64,000 bases of DNA from Aquatica leii (lineage: Eukaryota > Arthropoda > Insecta > Coleoptera > Lampyridae): assembly GCA_035610365.1 (NCBI GenBank), contig CM069437.1, positions 61,218,093-61,282,092 on the forward strand, written 5' to 3'. Both the position numbers and the translations under genes were made by a program. A model generated the notes under the pieces. That model did no database searches. It saw only the letters and a list, made by a program, of their open reading frames with translations, and had not been told where the DNA came from. Shown here one piece after another: positions 11,491 to 21,299 of this stretch. Numbering within the stretch: the first letter of the stretch is position 1; each line of letters opens with the position of its first letter.

Positions 11491-14268
11491 TCGTAAGGGG
11501 CTTCATCAGGGCGTGAGATAAATCGCAAAACTCAAACAAGCAATCGAAATCTAACTAAGAACTTCTCAAAAGTTAGGTTATCCACTTGTAAAACAAGCCA
11601 TAACCTAAACTATGAAAAGGTAAGAAAGAAAACGATAACCTGAAAAAGCAAACGAAAATCTAACAAAGAATCACTACCGAGTTAGGTAATCAACTTGTGA
11701 ACCAAGCCAGATTCTAAACTAGGTAGAAGTGACTTAAGAAGAAATAGTCTCCGTATTTAAAGGAACAGGATCGTCACGGATGATTAAGCTCGGCTCTGAT
11801 TGGGTTACGGTTGCTAGGGGGCGTGTTTTTGATAAATGATTAATAACCGGGAACCAAAGAGGGGATAGTTCGAAACCATGATCGCGATTAAAGTTATTGG
11901 GGTGTTTGATGATTTCTATGCTTTCTCGGAATTTCCTGTTGAAAAAGAATGGAGATTTGGCAATCAACGAAACATTATCAAAATCTATCTTGTGACCTGT
12001 AGTAAAATGATGTTCAGCGACCGCAGACTTGGAAGTATACCTTTTCCTTATACAACGATCATGTTCTGAAATGCGAGTAATGACGGAACGACCGGTTTCA
12101 CCAATGTAGACTAAACCACAAGAACAGGGAATTTGGTATACACCTTAAGATGAAAGTGTAGTAAATTTGTCTTTGGGAGAAGGAAGAATCTGAGAGATTT
12201 TGCCTGTCGAGTTGAATATGGGTTTAATACCATTCTTACGAAGGAGTTTCCCTATTTGATCTGTAACCTTGTGAATGTAGGGTAAAAAGGCCAATTTCGG
12301 GTTGGATTCGGAAGTAGAAATGTCCTTAGGTAATCGAGTACGTGGATGTAAACGACGATTAATAACTCTATGAATATCTCGCTTTACATAACCATTGTTC
12401 ACTAAGGTTCTAGTAAGATGACGGAGTTCTGAGTCTAGATTCTCAGGTTGACAAATAGAAAAGGCACGATGTACCAAAGATTCAATAACAGAACGTTTCT
12501 GTGCAGGATGATGATGAGATGAAGCATGAAGGTATCTGTTCGTATGGGTGGGTTTGCGATAAACAGAATGGCCTAGAAGTCCGTCGGGCTCACGAGTCAC
12601 AAGAACGTCAAGAAATGGAAGAGAACCATTACTTTCGATTTCCATAGTAAATTTGATATCTAAGTGTTGATTGTTAAGATGATCAAGAAACTTAGACAAT
12701 TCAAGATGACCATGAGACCAAACAATAAACGTGTCGTCAACATATCTAAACCACACTTTAGGTTTTAATATTGATGATTCCAAAGCAACCGTTTCAAAGG
12801 ATTCCATAAAAATGTTAGCTACAACAGGTGATAGAGGAGAACCCATAGCAGCACCTGAAACTTGTTCGTAAAACTTATTATCAAATTGGAAGTAAGTAGA
12901 GGTTCGACACTTTTTAATAAGAGGAACCAAACTCAAGTCCTTGCCATGTTGAGACAGAATCTGTTTGATGATAATAAGCGAATCCTGAATAGGAACTTTA
13001 GTAAAAAGTGAAGTAACATCAAAGCTCACGAGAAGATCTTGGGGTTCAAGTTTTATAATTTCTAGACGTTGAATAAAATGCTGAGAGTTGAGGATGTGAG
13101 AAGAGGTTTTACCTGTAAACTCGCAAAGAATGTTGGACAAGAACTTGGCTAGCTTGTAAGTAGGAGATTGGATAGTACTGACGAGAGGTCGAAAAGGAAT
13201 ACCTTGTTTGTGAATTTTGGGAAGTCCGTATAGACGAGGTGGTTTAGAATCTGATGGGGTAAGTCGACGTTTAGTTTCAGGAGGTAGATTGGAAGATTTG
13301 ATGATTTGGCTAACCTCGCGTTCAATCCTCGAAGTGGGGTTATGGGTTAGAAGAGCGTAAGTTTCCTCAGACAAAATAGAATTGATTTTCGTAACATAAT
13401 CAATTTGGTTCAAAACTACAGTGGCGTTGCCCTTGTCGGCTGGAAGAACAATAATATCAGGGTTCTTACGAAGACTTTTTAGAGCTGACTCTTCCGACTT
13501 AGAAATGTTGGATTTAGGAATTTTAGATGATTCAAGGATTTTGCCAGTGTTAATACGAATGGGATCTGAGATGTGGCGAGGAAGATGTCTTATAGAAGAC
13601 TCAACAGCACATAGAATATCTTCTTTAGGAATACGTTTAGGAGCAACCGCAAAATTCAAACCCTTAGAGAGCACCGATTCCTGTTCTGAAGTAAGAACCA
13701 AACTAGATAAATTGACAACCGTCTTTACTGAGTTAGTAGTAGAAGAAACTTTACGATTCTTGGATTCCAATAATTGAAACTTTTTGAGATGACCTTCAGT
13801 GGTTAGTCGTAGAGTGGTATCAGACTGCTGGTAAGTGATGTTGTCAAAGAATTTCCAATCATCCGGGGATAGAGTGTTGGCCAACTCAAGATGAAGGTAA
13901 AAGAGTTGTTTCGAAATGGTGTCTAGCTCTCGCCTAGTTTGCTTAATCCGTTCGCGTATCAACGCTAGACTAGCACGGTGTAGGATGTTTTTAGAAGAAC
14001 GTGTCTGAATGTGGAACTTAATTTTGAGGAATGCAGGAATGATGTTGTGGTCACGACAGCGGCTAAGAAAGGTTAAATTGCACAAAAGTTTGACGAGTTT
14101 GTGGCGAAGTTTAGAAAATACGGAGGTTTTAGAAGAAATATTCTCCCCGTAGAGATTGTTAATGTAATAGCGAAGGCTTTCACGGCCGGAATCTATACTA
14201 ACATTAGAATGTCTTCCGGGTTTGGACCGTGTCATAGTTGCAACCGAAGCTGCCAACGTTTCGCCCAC
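11382..14268 (-). mobile_element. Penelope-like element, nearly intact
   Basis: The element carries one long gene for a Penelope-type RT with a GIY-YIG endonuclease, flanked by 110-bp direct repeats. The 12 bases TTTAACAAAGGA occur on both sides (11370-11381 and 14269-14280), giving a clear target-site duplication. It inserted in the leader of the Ty3/Gypsy remnant, between primer-binding site and gag. The target duplication is still perfect and only one stop breaks the gene, so it is the youngest of the five PLE pieces in the window. The others lie at 37690, 45380, 49905 and 50730. Confidence 0.9.
11734..14268 (-). pseudogene. PLE reverse transcriptase / GIY-YIG endonuclease, one nonsense codon
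   Basis: A 707-codon open frame (14268-12145) is followed in the same frame, after a single TAA at 12145-12147, by 136 more codons to 11734. Key RT motifs by residue are GLPKIHK (348-354), SFDVTSLF (415-422), GAAMGSPLSP (472-481) and the catalytic YVDD (509-512). Downstream of the stop lie GVYQIPCSCGLVYIGETGRS and an EH motif, the GIY-YIG nuclease. The PLE fragment at 52854-53258 has a CAA glutamine codon at the same place, so the stop is a C-to-T type change and not a natural boundary. The start at 14268 is a GTG inside the repeat; the first ATG is residue 12, at 14235. Confidence 0.88.
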
Positions 14269-14270
14269 TT
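14161..14270 (-). repeat. PLE pseudo-LTR, 5' copy
   Basis: This is the partner of 11381-11490. It overlaps the first codons of the PLE frame, so the N-terminus of the protein is encoded within the repeat, and is followed by the second TTTAACAAAGGA (14269-14280). Confidence 0.85.
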
Positions 14271-14298
14271 TAACAAAGGAGTTTAAATATTATTTAAC

Positions 14299-15064
14299 AT
14301 GGAAGGGTTTAAACCACCTAACAATTTAAATGTCACAAGCACAAATATTAGTGACAACTGGAAAAGAGTTAAACAAAGTTATAAAATATACATGAATGCC
14401 ACTGGCAATCAAACAAAAGACTTTAAAACGCAAGTAGCCATATTTCTAAATTTAGCTGGTGAAGAAGCATTGGAATTGCTTAATACATTTAATTTAACTA
14501 AAGATGATAATGTTATGACTGCTTTCGAGAATTACTGTAACCCAAAGAAAAATGTGGTATACGCAAGGTTCATGTTTAATAAAAGGTGTCAGCAAGAAAG
14601 TGAACCATTCGAAAATATTTTAAACTTTCGCAAACTTGTGAATTTGGAACTCGAAATGATGAAATGATAGAATTGTTTTAGGTGTAGCAGATTTATCGTT
14701 ACGAGAAAGACTGTTAAGGATTGAAGACTTGAAATTGCAAAAAGCAGTCGATACATGCAAAACGGCAGAAATATCTAAAGCACAAGTAAAAAATTTACAG
14801 GAGAAAATTGTTGGTGGTGTGTCTAAAAAACCGCCAGTTGAGTCATCGAGTGAGAGAAAATTTAAGTGTTACAGATGTCAGAAAATACATGGTGTTCATG
14901 AATGTCCAGCATTTGGTAAAAGTGTGCTAAATGTGAAAAAAAATCCTTGGGCTGTCAGTTGTCAGGTTAAAATTCCAATTAAAACTAAGCATACAAAAGC
15001 TACAAGAAGAAACGTTAAAGAAATTGAAGTTGTGGAAAATAATGAAGACAGTGAGGAAAGATGA
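14299..15064 (+). pseudogene. Ty3/Gypsy gag with one surviving zinc knuckle
   Basis: The first frame (14299-14667) encodes a capsid-like domain starting MEGFKPPNNLN, with the KTQVAIFLNLAGEEALELLN helix and an ENYCNPKKNVVYARFMF block typical of K02A2.6-like Gag. A frameshift near 14660 leads to 14729-15064, with the RCQKIHGVHECPAF zinc knuckle (C-x2-C-x3-H-x4-C). A second knuckle is normally expected right after it. Here that segment (FGKSVLNVKKNPWAVSC) has lost most of its metal ligands. The product would be truncated and is not expected to work. It is the gag of the same remnant that carries the LTR at 11097. Confidence 0.8.
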
Positions 15065-15109
15065 GTATTACTTTAGTAAGTGTTAGTCTAATAAAAAAGA
15101 AATATAATT

Positions 15110-15325
15110 TCGTACTGAGTCTGTTAAATACATAGGGCATGTGTTTTCTAAGAGAGGTATTGAAATTAATAAAAATCGTATAACAGCGATAAGGTCATTA
15201 GAAGATCCAAAATGTTAAAAGGATTTACAAAAAATATTGAGCATGATAAATTTCTTTCCTCAATTTATACCGAATTTGGCAGAACTTACAAAATCATTGC
15301 GGGAATTATTGAAAAATGATGTAGG
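15110..15325 (+). pseudogene. Ty3/Gypsy pol scrap (RT/RNase H junction)
   Basis: One frame reads VKYIGHVFSKRGIEINKNRI, TAIRSLEDPKC, stop, KDLQKILSMINFFPQFIPNL and AELTKSLRELLKNDV. These match the thumb of Gypsy RT (YLGHVFS), the DLQ.FLGMVNY block and the start of RNase H. It lies only about 50 bases beyond gag, so protease and the RT catalytic core were lost in one deletion. No catalytic residue remains. Confidence 0.75.
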
Positions 15326-15628
15326 TCACTTTATTCGTTATTTATCTATTCTTATTACATAAAATTACATGAATTTCTTTTTAAAATATACGACTTCAAA
15401 CTGTGGGGTTAGAACTTTTTACTTCAATAGTAGACCTGAGCAGAATACTATCAAATTGTCCTACATATGTTACTTTTTTTTTCTAAACTAATACTTAGTA
15501 ATATTGTAATTTAGAGTATCGTCAGTTAAATTTTAGGGTCAAATCGACCTGAATGACAAAGACCTGATAATGCATTAAAACACATTATTACTAAATTTCG
15601 TTTTAGAAACAAAAAATGGTTTATGTAG

Positions 15629-16305
15629 GTTATGGTAAAACGTAAATCTTGCACTAGGCTAAAATGCGATCACTTATCGATTACTTAAACACCACAAGGA
15701 CAGCAGCGACAGCTCAGAATTTTGCAGAGTGGGATAGTAACTAATAGGATTCAGCCTGTTTTTGATGTGGCGATTGGAATTTAATTAAAAAGGCCCAAAG
15801 ATGGGAAGAAATAAAACTCGATGTGTCCCTTTTTACCTGACGACACGTAATGTAATCAAATCAAACAATACAAGTCTAACAATAAGTATATTTATTGCAA
15901 TAGCAACATCCGATGATTAATACACACAAAATGCGCTTGGTTTTTAAGAATCTGTTAATTAATAATTTACAGGTGTGCCACCGAGTTGTCAGGCCTATTT
16001 GTTTAACCAGTAAGATTTAATTAGTTATTTTCGGCATACGTACATGTCCTAATTATCGATACAAAGAAGAATTAATTGAGTTACAGTTAACAATTTCTTA
16101 AGGTAACAAACAAGTGGGGGTAAATAAACTTGTTGTCATAACAACAGAAAATTAGATTTTGCCGTAAAATAGAAATGCATTCTTACCCCAGCGAATCTTT
16201 CATATGCAAACATCGAAATTCGAATTGATTAATAAAATGGAGGTTATTAAATGTGGTATCACTGGACATTGCGTTAACACACGTGCTGTTTTCTCAGCGT
16301 GAACT
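15629..16305 (+). repeat. Unnamed repeat family, copy 1
   Basis: The sequence matches 18879-19962 in the same orientation. Shared landmarks include GGTAAAACGTAAA at the start, ATGCGATC, GACAGC, TTTTTACCTGACGACACG, TTTATTGCAA, then GATTAATACACA, ACCCCAGCGA and GCGTTAACACACGTGCTGT near the end. It lacks the roughly 390 bases that copy 2 has after its GTAACA motif. No coding sequence is seen. Confidence 0.65.
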
Positions 16306-18504
16306 AAACGGAAAATGAAATATGAGCAAATAAACCTTGTAAAACGTATTTTGACAATGAGCAAAATTTATAGAACGCGAGAAACTATACCAAGGTTTTT
16401 TAAAGTAACAGTGGGATATTTTGACAGGGTTTTAGATAAGTATTTACAAAATATGTTGATTGATTGGCAACCCCATATCTCAACACTAAAACACTGCGTT
16501 CTACTCCTGGTAACATAATATACAATTCCCATTTTCTTCTTGTTTATAAAACTGTTTATCAGTCTGGAATAAACTGGTTGGTTGCGTTTTGTTAGTTTGT
16601 TTTTATAGTCCGGTTTCTTTCTGATAAAACTGGCAGAGGAAACCTAACATCTCAATGAAGATTATTTTTTTTTAAATGTTTCAATAATTTTTGTCTCTAA
16701 TGTTTTTTAATACGAATTCTAAGTCCAAAAGTCCCGCGACGGAGCTATACATTTTAAACGAGTCAGTTAAGTATCCCTAAATAGTCATAAAAATCGCATT
16801 TTTAGATAGTTTAAGACATGTTTAGGTGTTGACTACCAAATGAGAAAATCATATGTTTTAATGTTCATTAAAAACTAATAATACAAAATACAGATGTTTT
16901 TTGTGACAGTGAAACCGTAACTTGTTGTTTATTACTTGATTTTAATTACTGTTGTAGTGCTGTGTTAAATTTGCGCCTACATATTTCTTATCTTCTTCTA
17001 TTATTTAGTTTAACCATAACCGATTTCTAAATGAATGGTCGAAAGAACTGAAGCTTTTAAAAAGAGGGAACTGTGTAAGTTTTTCTAAAAACTGACAGAC
17101 CGAGATCTGCAGCAACTCCAGAAAAACCCAAAGAAGTGTTTTAATTGAAGAACCTTAAGCTAGTAGAATGCAAGCTTTCACAACCGTTGTTTAATGTAGC
17201 ACTGTTTTTCGGGTGTTGCCGCGTCACAAAACTTTTACTTAACGCTACAACCTTTAAGTTTCTTATTAAAAGCTATTTTCTTTACAAGTTTTACCTAGTT
17301 TAGGAATTAAACAAAGGTGACTTTGATAAAAGTTTTGAATTCTGTGCAATAGCATTGTGGTGTTGACTTGAATGGTACGGTTAATAACAGTGGCTGTTTC
17401 TCTATTAGGTTATTTGGTCAATGTCATTACAAAAAATGAATAAGCAAGGCATTTTATTTACTTTAAAAATACAGAAAATTTGGGTTTAAATCAAATTACC
17501 AGCGTTTGAATTTTATGCGTTTAAATAATTGTCCATTTAAACGCAACAGATACGAAATCTTGCGAATTTACCCGAAGCTAACACGTACGTGTGTCCCAAC
17601 TCAACTCCAACTATCCCCGCATGTATACTATACTGAAGCCGAATCGTAAATGATAGTTATTGTAGTCAAGCGTGAGGCACACAGAATACAATTTTATGCG
17701 AGTAAGAAAAGAAGGTAAGTAAATGTTTAAATGCTTTCGTGCGGTCTTTAACCGGGTCTGCAATGCTTAAGTGACTTATGTCATTTATCATTATCTTCGG
17801 AACACGTGTGTGTAAAACACAGATGCTGGAATGCACATTTTTTATCACATATGACAATTGATTTTTATATTTGATCGTTAATATTCATTTGTAAGGGACC
17901 ACTTAACGTTTTTGTTTCATAGTGAATAAGATGAAATAAAGAAATCAACAGGTCATTTTAAAGAATCTATGATTAGTTAGATTGGATTTGTGGATTTGAA
18001 AAAAGTAAGAAATTTTCCTCTTTTGTATGTTTACTGTTTTCACTTGATTCATTAATCATTATAGTGTAAAAATAATGTTATAGCATTTAAAAAAAAAGTG
18101 AAAAAGCATTCGTTATTGGCAAATCAAATGAAAAATTTTATGAATCATGCTACTCTTGGTAGCGTTAATATTGGCTTACAATTGGACAGCGCTTGCCGAA
18201 AGTCAATTAAAGACCACAATGAAAATGTTTGTAAAAATAGATAGATATATTAAATAAAACAATTGATAGACTTTACCTATAACTACAGTAAAAGAGAACG
18301 ACGTTTCTTTATGTTAAAAAGAATTAAAACAGTTCTACGCAATCGGCAATACTATGAGACAAGAGAGTTTGTGCACATTTCTACGTTAAGCATCACAAAA
18401 TCTTCTTAAATATAAATAGGGTTAATATAAGAATGTTTTTTTAGACTTTTTGCAATAATTGCGTTTTTTTAAATAAACTTCTTGTATGATTGACCACCAG
18501 CCAC
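16306..18504. other. No recognisable gene
   Basis: AT-rich sequence. A stretch near 17080-17140 (DRPRSAATPEK in one frame) is reminiscent of the linker between the two helix-turn-helix units in mariner-type transposases, but it is too short to call. Confidence 0.35.
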
Positions 18505-18878
18505 CACTGGTTAATAGACATAATTGTCGTTATTGGACTGACAAAAATCTACGTTTAATAAGAAAGATTATATTCAGAGATTGCAGAAAATTAATGTTTG
18601 GGCTAATATTATGCGAGTGAATATAATTAAAGAAAATTTGGACTAAGACAGTTATGTGCAACTGTTAGAAAACCAAGTGGTTCCAGGTCTAAGTGCTGTA
18701 TACTCTAATAGTGTTGACAATAAGTGTTTACAATAACTGATTTCGATAAGAAGGTGCTCCTCCACGTTTTAGTTGCGCAGAGCGGGACTTTTTAAGCCGC
18801 ACATTTCTAAACCGTTGGATTGATAGAAGAAGTGAAATTGTCTAGCTACCGGATTCTCCTGATTTAACACTCGATTTT
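18505..18878 (+). pseudogene. mariner-like transposase relic, cut by a repeat
   Basis: Forward frames give NRHNCRYWTDKNLRL, then a block equivalent to INVWAGI, SYVQLLENQVVPGLSAVYSN, and near the end FLNRWIDRRSEIV, LPDSPDLTLDF. This is the middle to C-terminal part of a mariner-type transposase: the NRHNxxYW block, the LLExxVVP helix, and the NRWIGRRxxIxWPxRSPDLxPLDF third catalytic block. Several stops and shifts are present. The coding trace stops at LDF exactly where the repeat at 18879 begins, which shows that the repeat was inserted into this gene. The remaining C-terminus was not found beyond 19962. Confidence 0.7.
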
Positions 18879-19962
18879 TGTTACGGTAAAACGTAAACTT
18901 TGCAGTAAGTTGAAATGCGATCGCTTACCGATAACTTAATCACCACAAAGAAAACAGCGACAGCTTAGAATTTCCCAGAATGGGAAGTGGCTGCGTAACT
19001 ATGAGCCGATTGTAATTCAATTAAAAAAAGGCGCCATAACGGAGAGAAATAAAACTCCAGGTTTCCGTTTTTACCTGACAACGCTTAAGGTAGACAAATC
19101 AAACAACACAAGTCAAATAACACAATAATTATCTTTATTGCAACGGTAACATAAAAAAATAAAAGAACATTTAGGCATAGAAATACACAGTAAATAATTG
19201 TTTGCAAGAAATATCACAATAAAGCTAGTATTCGCGGATTCTTAAATTAGGCAACAGCTTGTACACGTAAGTAATAAATGTATTAACATTGTATTGAGTA
19301 AATTTAAATTAATTTAAATTAAATTATCACAAAATTACAGTGATTTCACTTGATAAATAAATACGAAAACAGTATATGTTTGTTCCTGTATACGACAGAC
19401 ACCAAAACAAGGAATTAAGTATAAAAAAGAATGTATTTACTCAGGGTGTTCAATATGCGATTAGCGCTAATATCATACCCAAAACATTCCCCTAAAAACG
19501 CTGAAAATTAAACTACCACAAATAAGCTATTAAAGTTTCATTTGAGGATTAATACACAAAGTGCGCTAAGCTTCCAAATTTCGTTTAAGTTATATTGAAC
19601 AGATGTGCCACCAATTTTTTGTGGTTGTTTGCTTCAGCTAGGTTAGTTGCTTACATGATTAACATCTTTTATTCCTGCATCCGCATATGCCTTAGTTATC
19701 GACCTAATGAATACGTAATTTAACCAGTCATTAAAATTTTTTGAAGTAACAAACACTTGAGGATGACTAAACTTGCTGTGGTAATAAAACAATTAAATCT
19801 TGGAAAATAAAAATACACTTTTACCCCAGCGAGTCGTTCACATGTAAAAAATCGAAATTTTAATTAATTTCCAGATTAAAAACGTAGATTTTCTAAGATT
19901 TTTAAATGTAGATATTACTGAGCATTGCGTTAGCACACGTGCTGTATTCGTAGCGTGAACTT
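18879..19962 (+). repeat. Unnamed repeat family, copy 2, with LTR-like ends
   Basis: Its first 273 bases run from TGTTACGGTAAAACG (18879) to CAACGGTAACA (19151), so both ends carry TGTTAC/GTAACA as in many LTRs. It then has about 390 unmatched bases, and from about 19547 it rejoins the sequence of copy 1 to about 19962. Either copy 1 lost the 390 bases or copy 2 gained them. It interrupts a mariner-type transposase relic at 18878. No protein is encoded. Confidence 0.55.
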
Positions 19963-20446
19963 AGCAACTCTTATTGTCGCTGTATGTCAAAATTATATAT
20001 TACGTGTACATAATGCATGTATTTTTTATGCTTATGCTGATTGTGAATTAGCAGTATGATTTTTTGCATTACGTTCAAGTAGTAAAACTAACGTTAAATC
20101 TTGAATTACGTTCACGCCAAACTAAAAACTATGTACTAGAGCAGACTACTGAGTGATCGCGTTGAGTTAAGATAAAAATCAAACCCGAAATCACATTTGA
20201 AGGATTTGCACATTATATTTTTTGTTTTAAAGAAACTAAATTATTTGTTAGCATTTAATTCTATTTTTGTTTTTTCTTCATTACATCTTTTTTCATACTT
20301 ACACTTGTTGAACTTTTTTACAGAATTTCAAAAAATATGTATTTTGGTGGCATTTTACGTTAATATAGGATGTCTCAGGATATATACCGGGCTAGGCAAA
20401 TGTATGGAAACATTTTTATAACTTTTGAACCAAGCATGTTACGAAA

Positions 20447-21275
20447 ATAATAAAATATGCGTTTGAAATGAGATTATTTAAGGAATTTGACGAGGTAGTT
20501 TTGGTCGTAAATATTAGTTATTGCGTAACAATATGATTCATCGATGCAATTTGTCTATGAAATCAATAGAATATTAGGAAGAGATTTAATTAAAAACGCG
20601 ATTAAATGCTGAGAAGAAGTATTTAACCTGTATGTCGAGTTAGTTATTTATTATCTAAGTACTTCCTAATCTTATTAACACGGCACGCTCCTTACTTATC
20701 TGTATTTCTATTTGTGCGTTATTTAACAAATTAAAGTAACAAGTCTTTATGTTTACAGGTACTATTGTTTTACATAATTTGATTTTATTATTTTTTTGTT
20801 TATTAAGTTAATTTAATAAACCTTTAAAATTCTGATCTAGAACCTTCTAACATATACGAACTTGGTTTAAAAACATTCATACAAATTTGAATAGTTTCAT
20901 CCAAAGTAACATGGCATTGTTCTATGATAAGTTGTGTTAATTCTTTAAAATGATCAGTTTTTGTCGCATATACTTCATTTTGAAGATAACTATATAAAAA
21001 AATTTAATGAGGTTAAATCGGGCAATCGGGAGGGCCATTTTTTCTATTATTTTAATTGTGTTTTTAATTAAATTTCTTCTGAATGCACCTAATTGTTTTA
21101 TTGATTCTGTAGACACATTACATTGATGAATTATATTTAAGGATAAAAACAATAGGTTTCTATTTAAAAAACGACAGCATTTGTCTGTAACCTAATAACC
21201 AATAATCAGATCACGGCCAAAACTACCTTGTCCAATTCCTTATTAAAAAATTCAAAGTTTGCATACTTGAAGTTT
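20447..21275. mobile_element. Deleted mariner-like element with inverted ends
   Basis: AAGGAATTTGACGAGGTAG followed by TTTTGGTCGT (near 20480-20510) is mirrored by ACGGCCAAAACTACCTTG followed by TCCAATTCCTT (near 21213-21240), and weaker matches extend both ways (about 20447-20530 and 21185-21275). Inside, on the reverse strand, is the tail of a mariner-type transposase. The true left end may be further out: 20366-20430 (GGATGTCTCAGG, then GTATGGAAACATTTTTATAA) resembles the outer end of this transposon class. Confidence 0.5.
20845..21175 (-). pseudogene. mariner-like transposase C-terminal relic
   Basis: On the reverse strand one frame reads PSRLPDLTSLNFFLYSYLQN, then EVYATKTDHFKELTQLIIEQ and CHVTLDETIQICMNVF. 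This corresponds to the SPDLxPLDFFLWGYLK third catalytic block and the following helices of mariner-type transposases. The third catalytic Asp position reads Asn. An upstream ESIKQLGAFRRNLI segment lies in another frame. Everything N-terminal is missing. Confidence 0.6.
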
Positions 21276-21299
21276 AATTTATAAAACGTATTAAATTGA

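Larger units (their letters stand above)
11097..15330 (+). mobile_element. Ty3/Gypsy (17.6/297-like) remnant, split by a PLE
   Basis: The order of parts is an LTR (11097-11280), a primer-binding site directly after it, leader sequence, the inserted PLE (11382-14268), gag (14299-15064) and a scrap of RT/RNase H (15110-15325). Protease, most of RT, integrase and the 3' LTR are missing, so a large internal-to-3' deletion occurred. Without the PLE the leader would run from 11281 to gag in about 130 bases, a normal Gypsy distance. The TSD of the PLE lies on both sides of the break and shows that the two halves belong together. Confidence 0.7.

Noticed and set aside
13421-13777. 118-codon forward open frame
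   Set aside because: It is antisense to the PLE reverse transcriptase gene.
16315-16518. 67-codon open frame
   Set aside because: No domain, no conserved pattern, and length expected by chance in such sequence.
17041-17160. Possible N-terminal fragment of a mariner-type transposase (DRPRSAATPEK)
   Set aside because: Only about ten residues match the linker motif and no neighbouring helix or catalytic block was seen.
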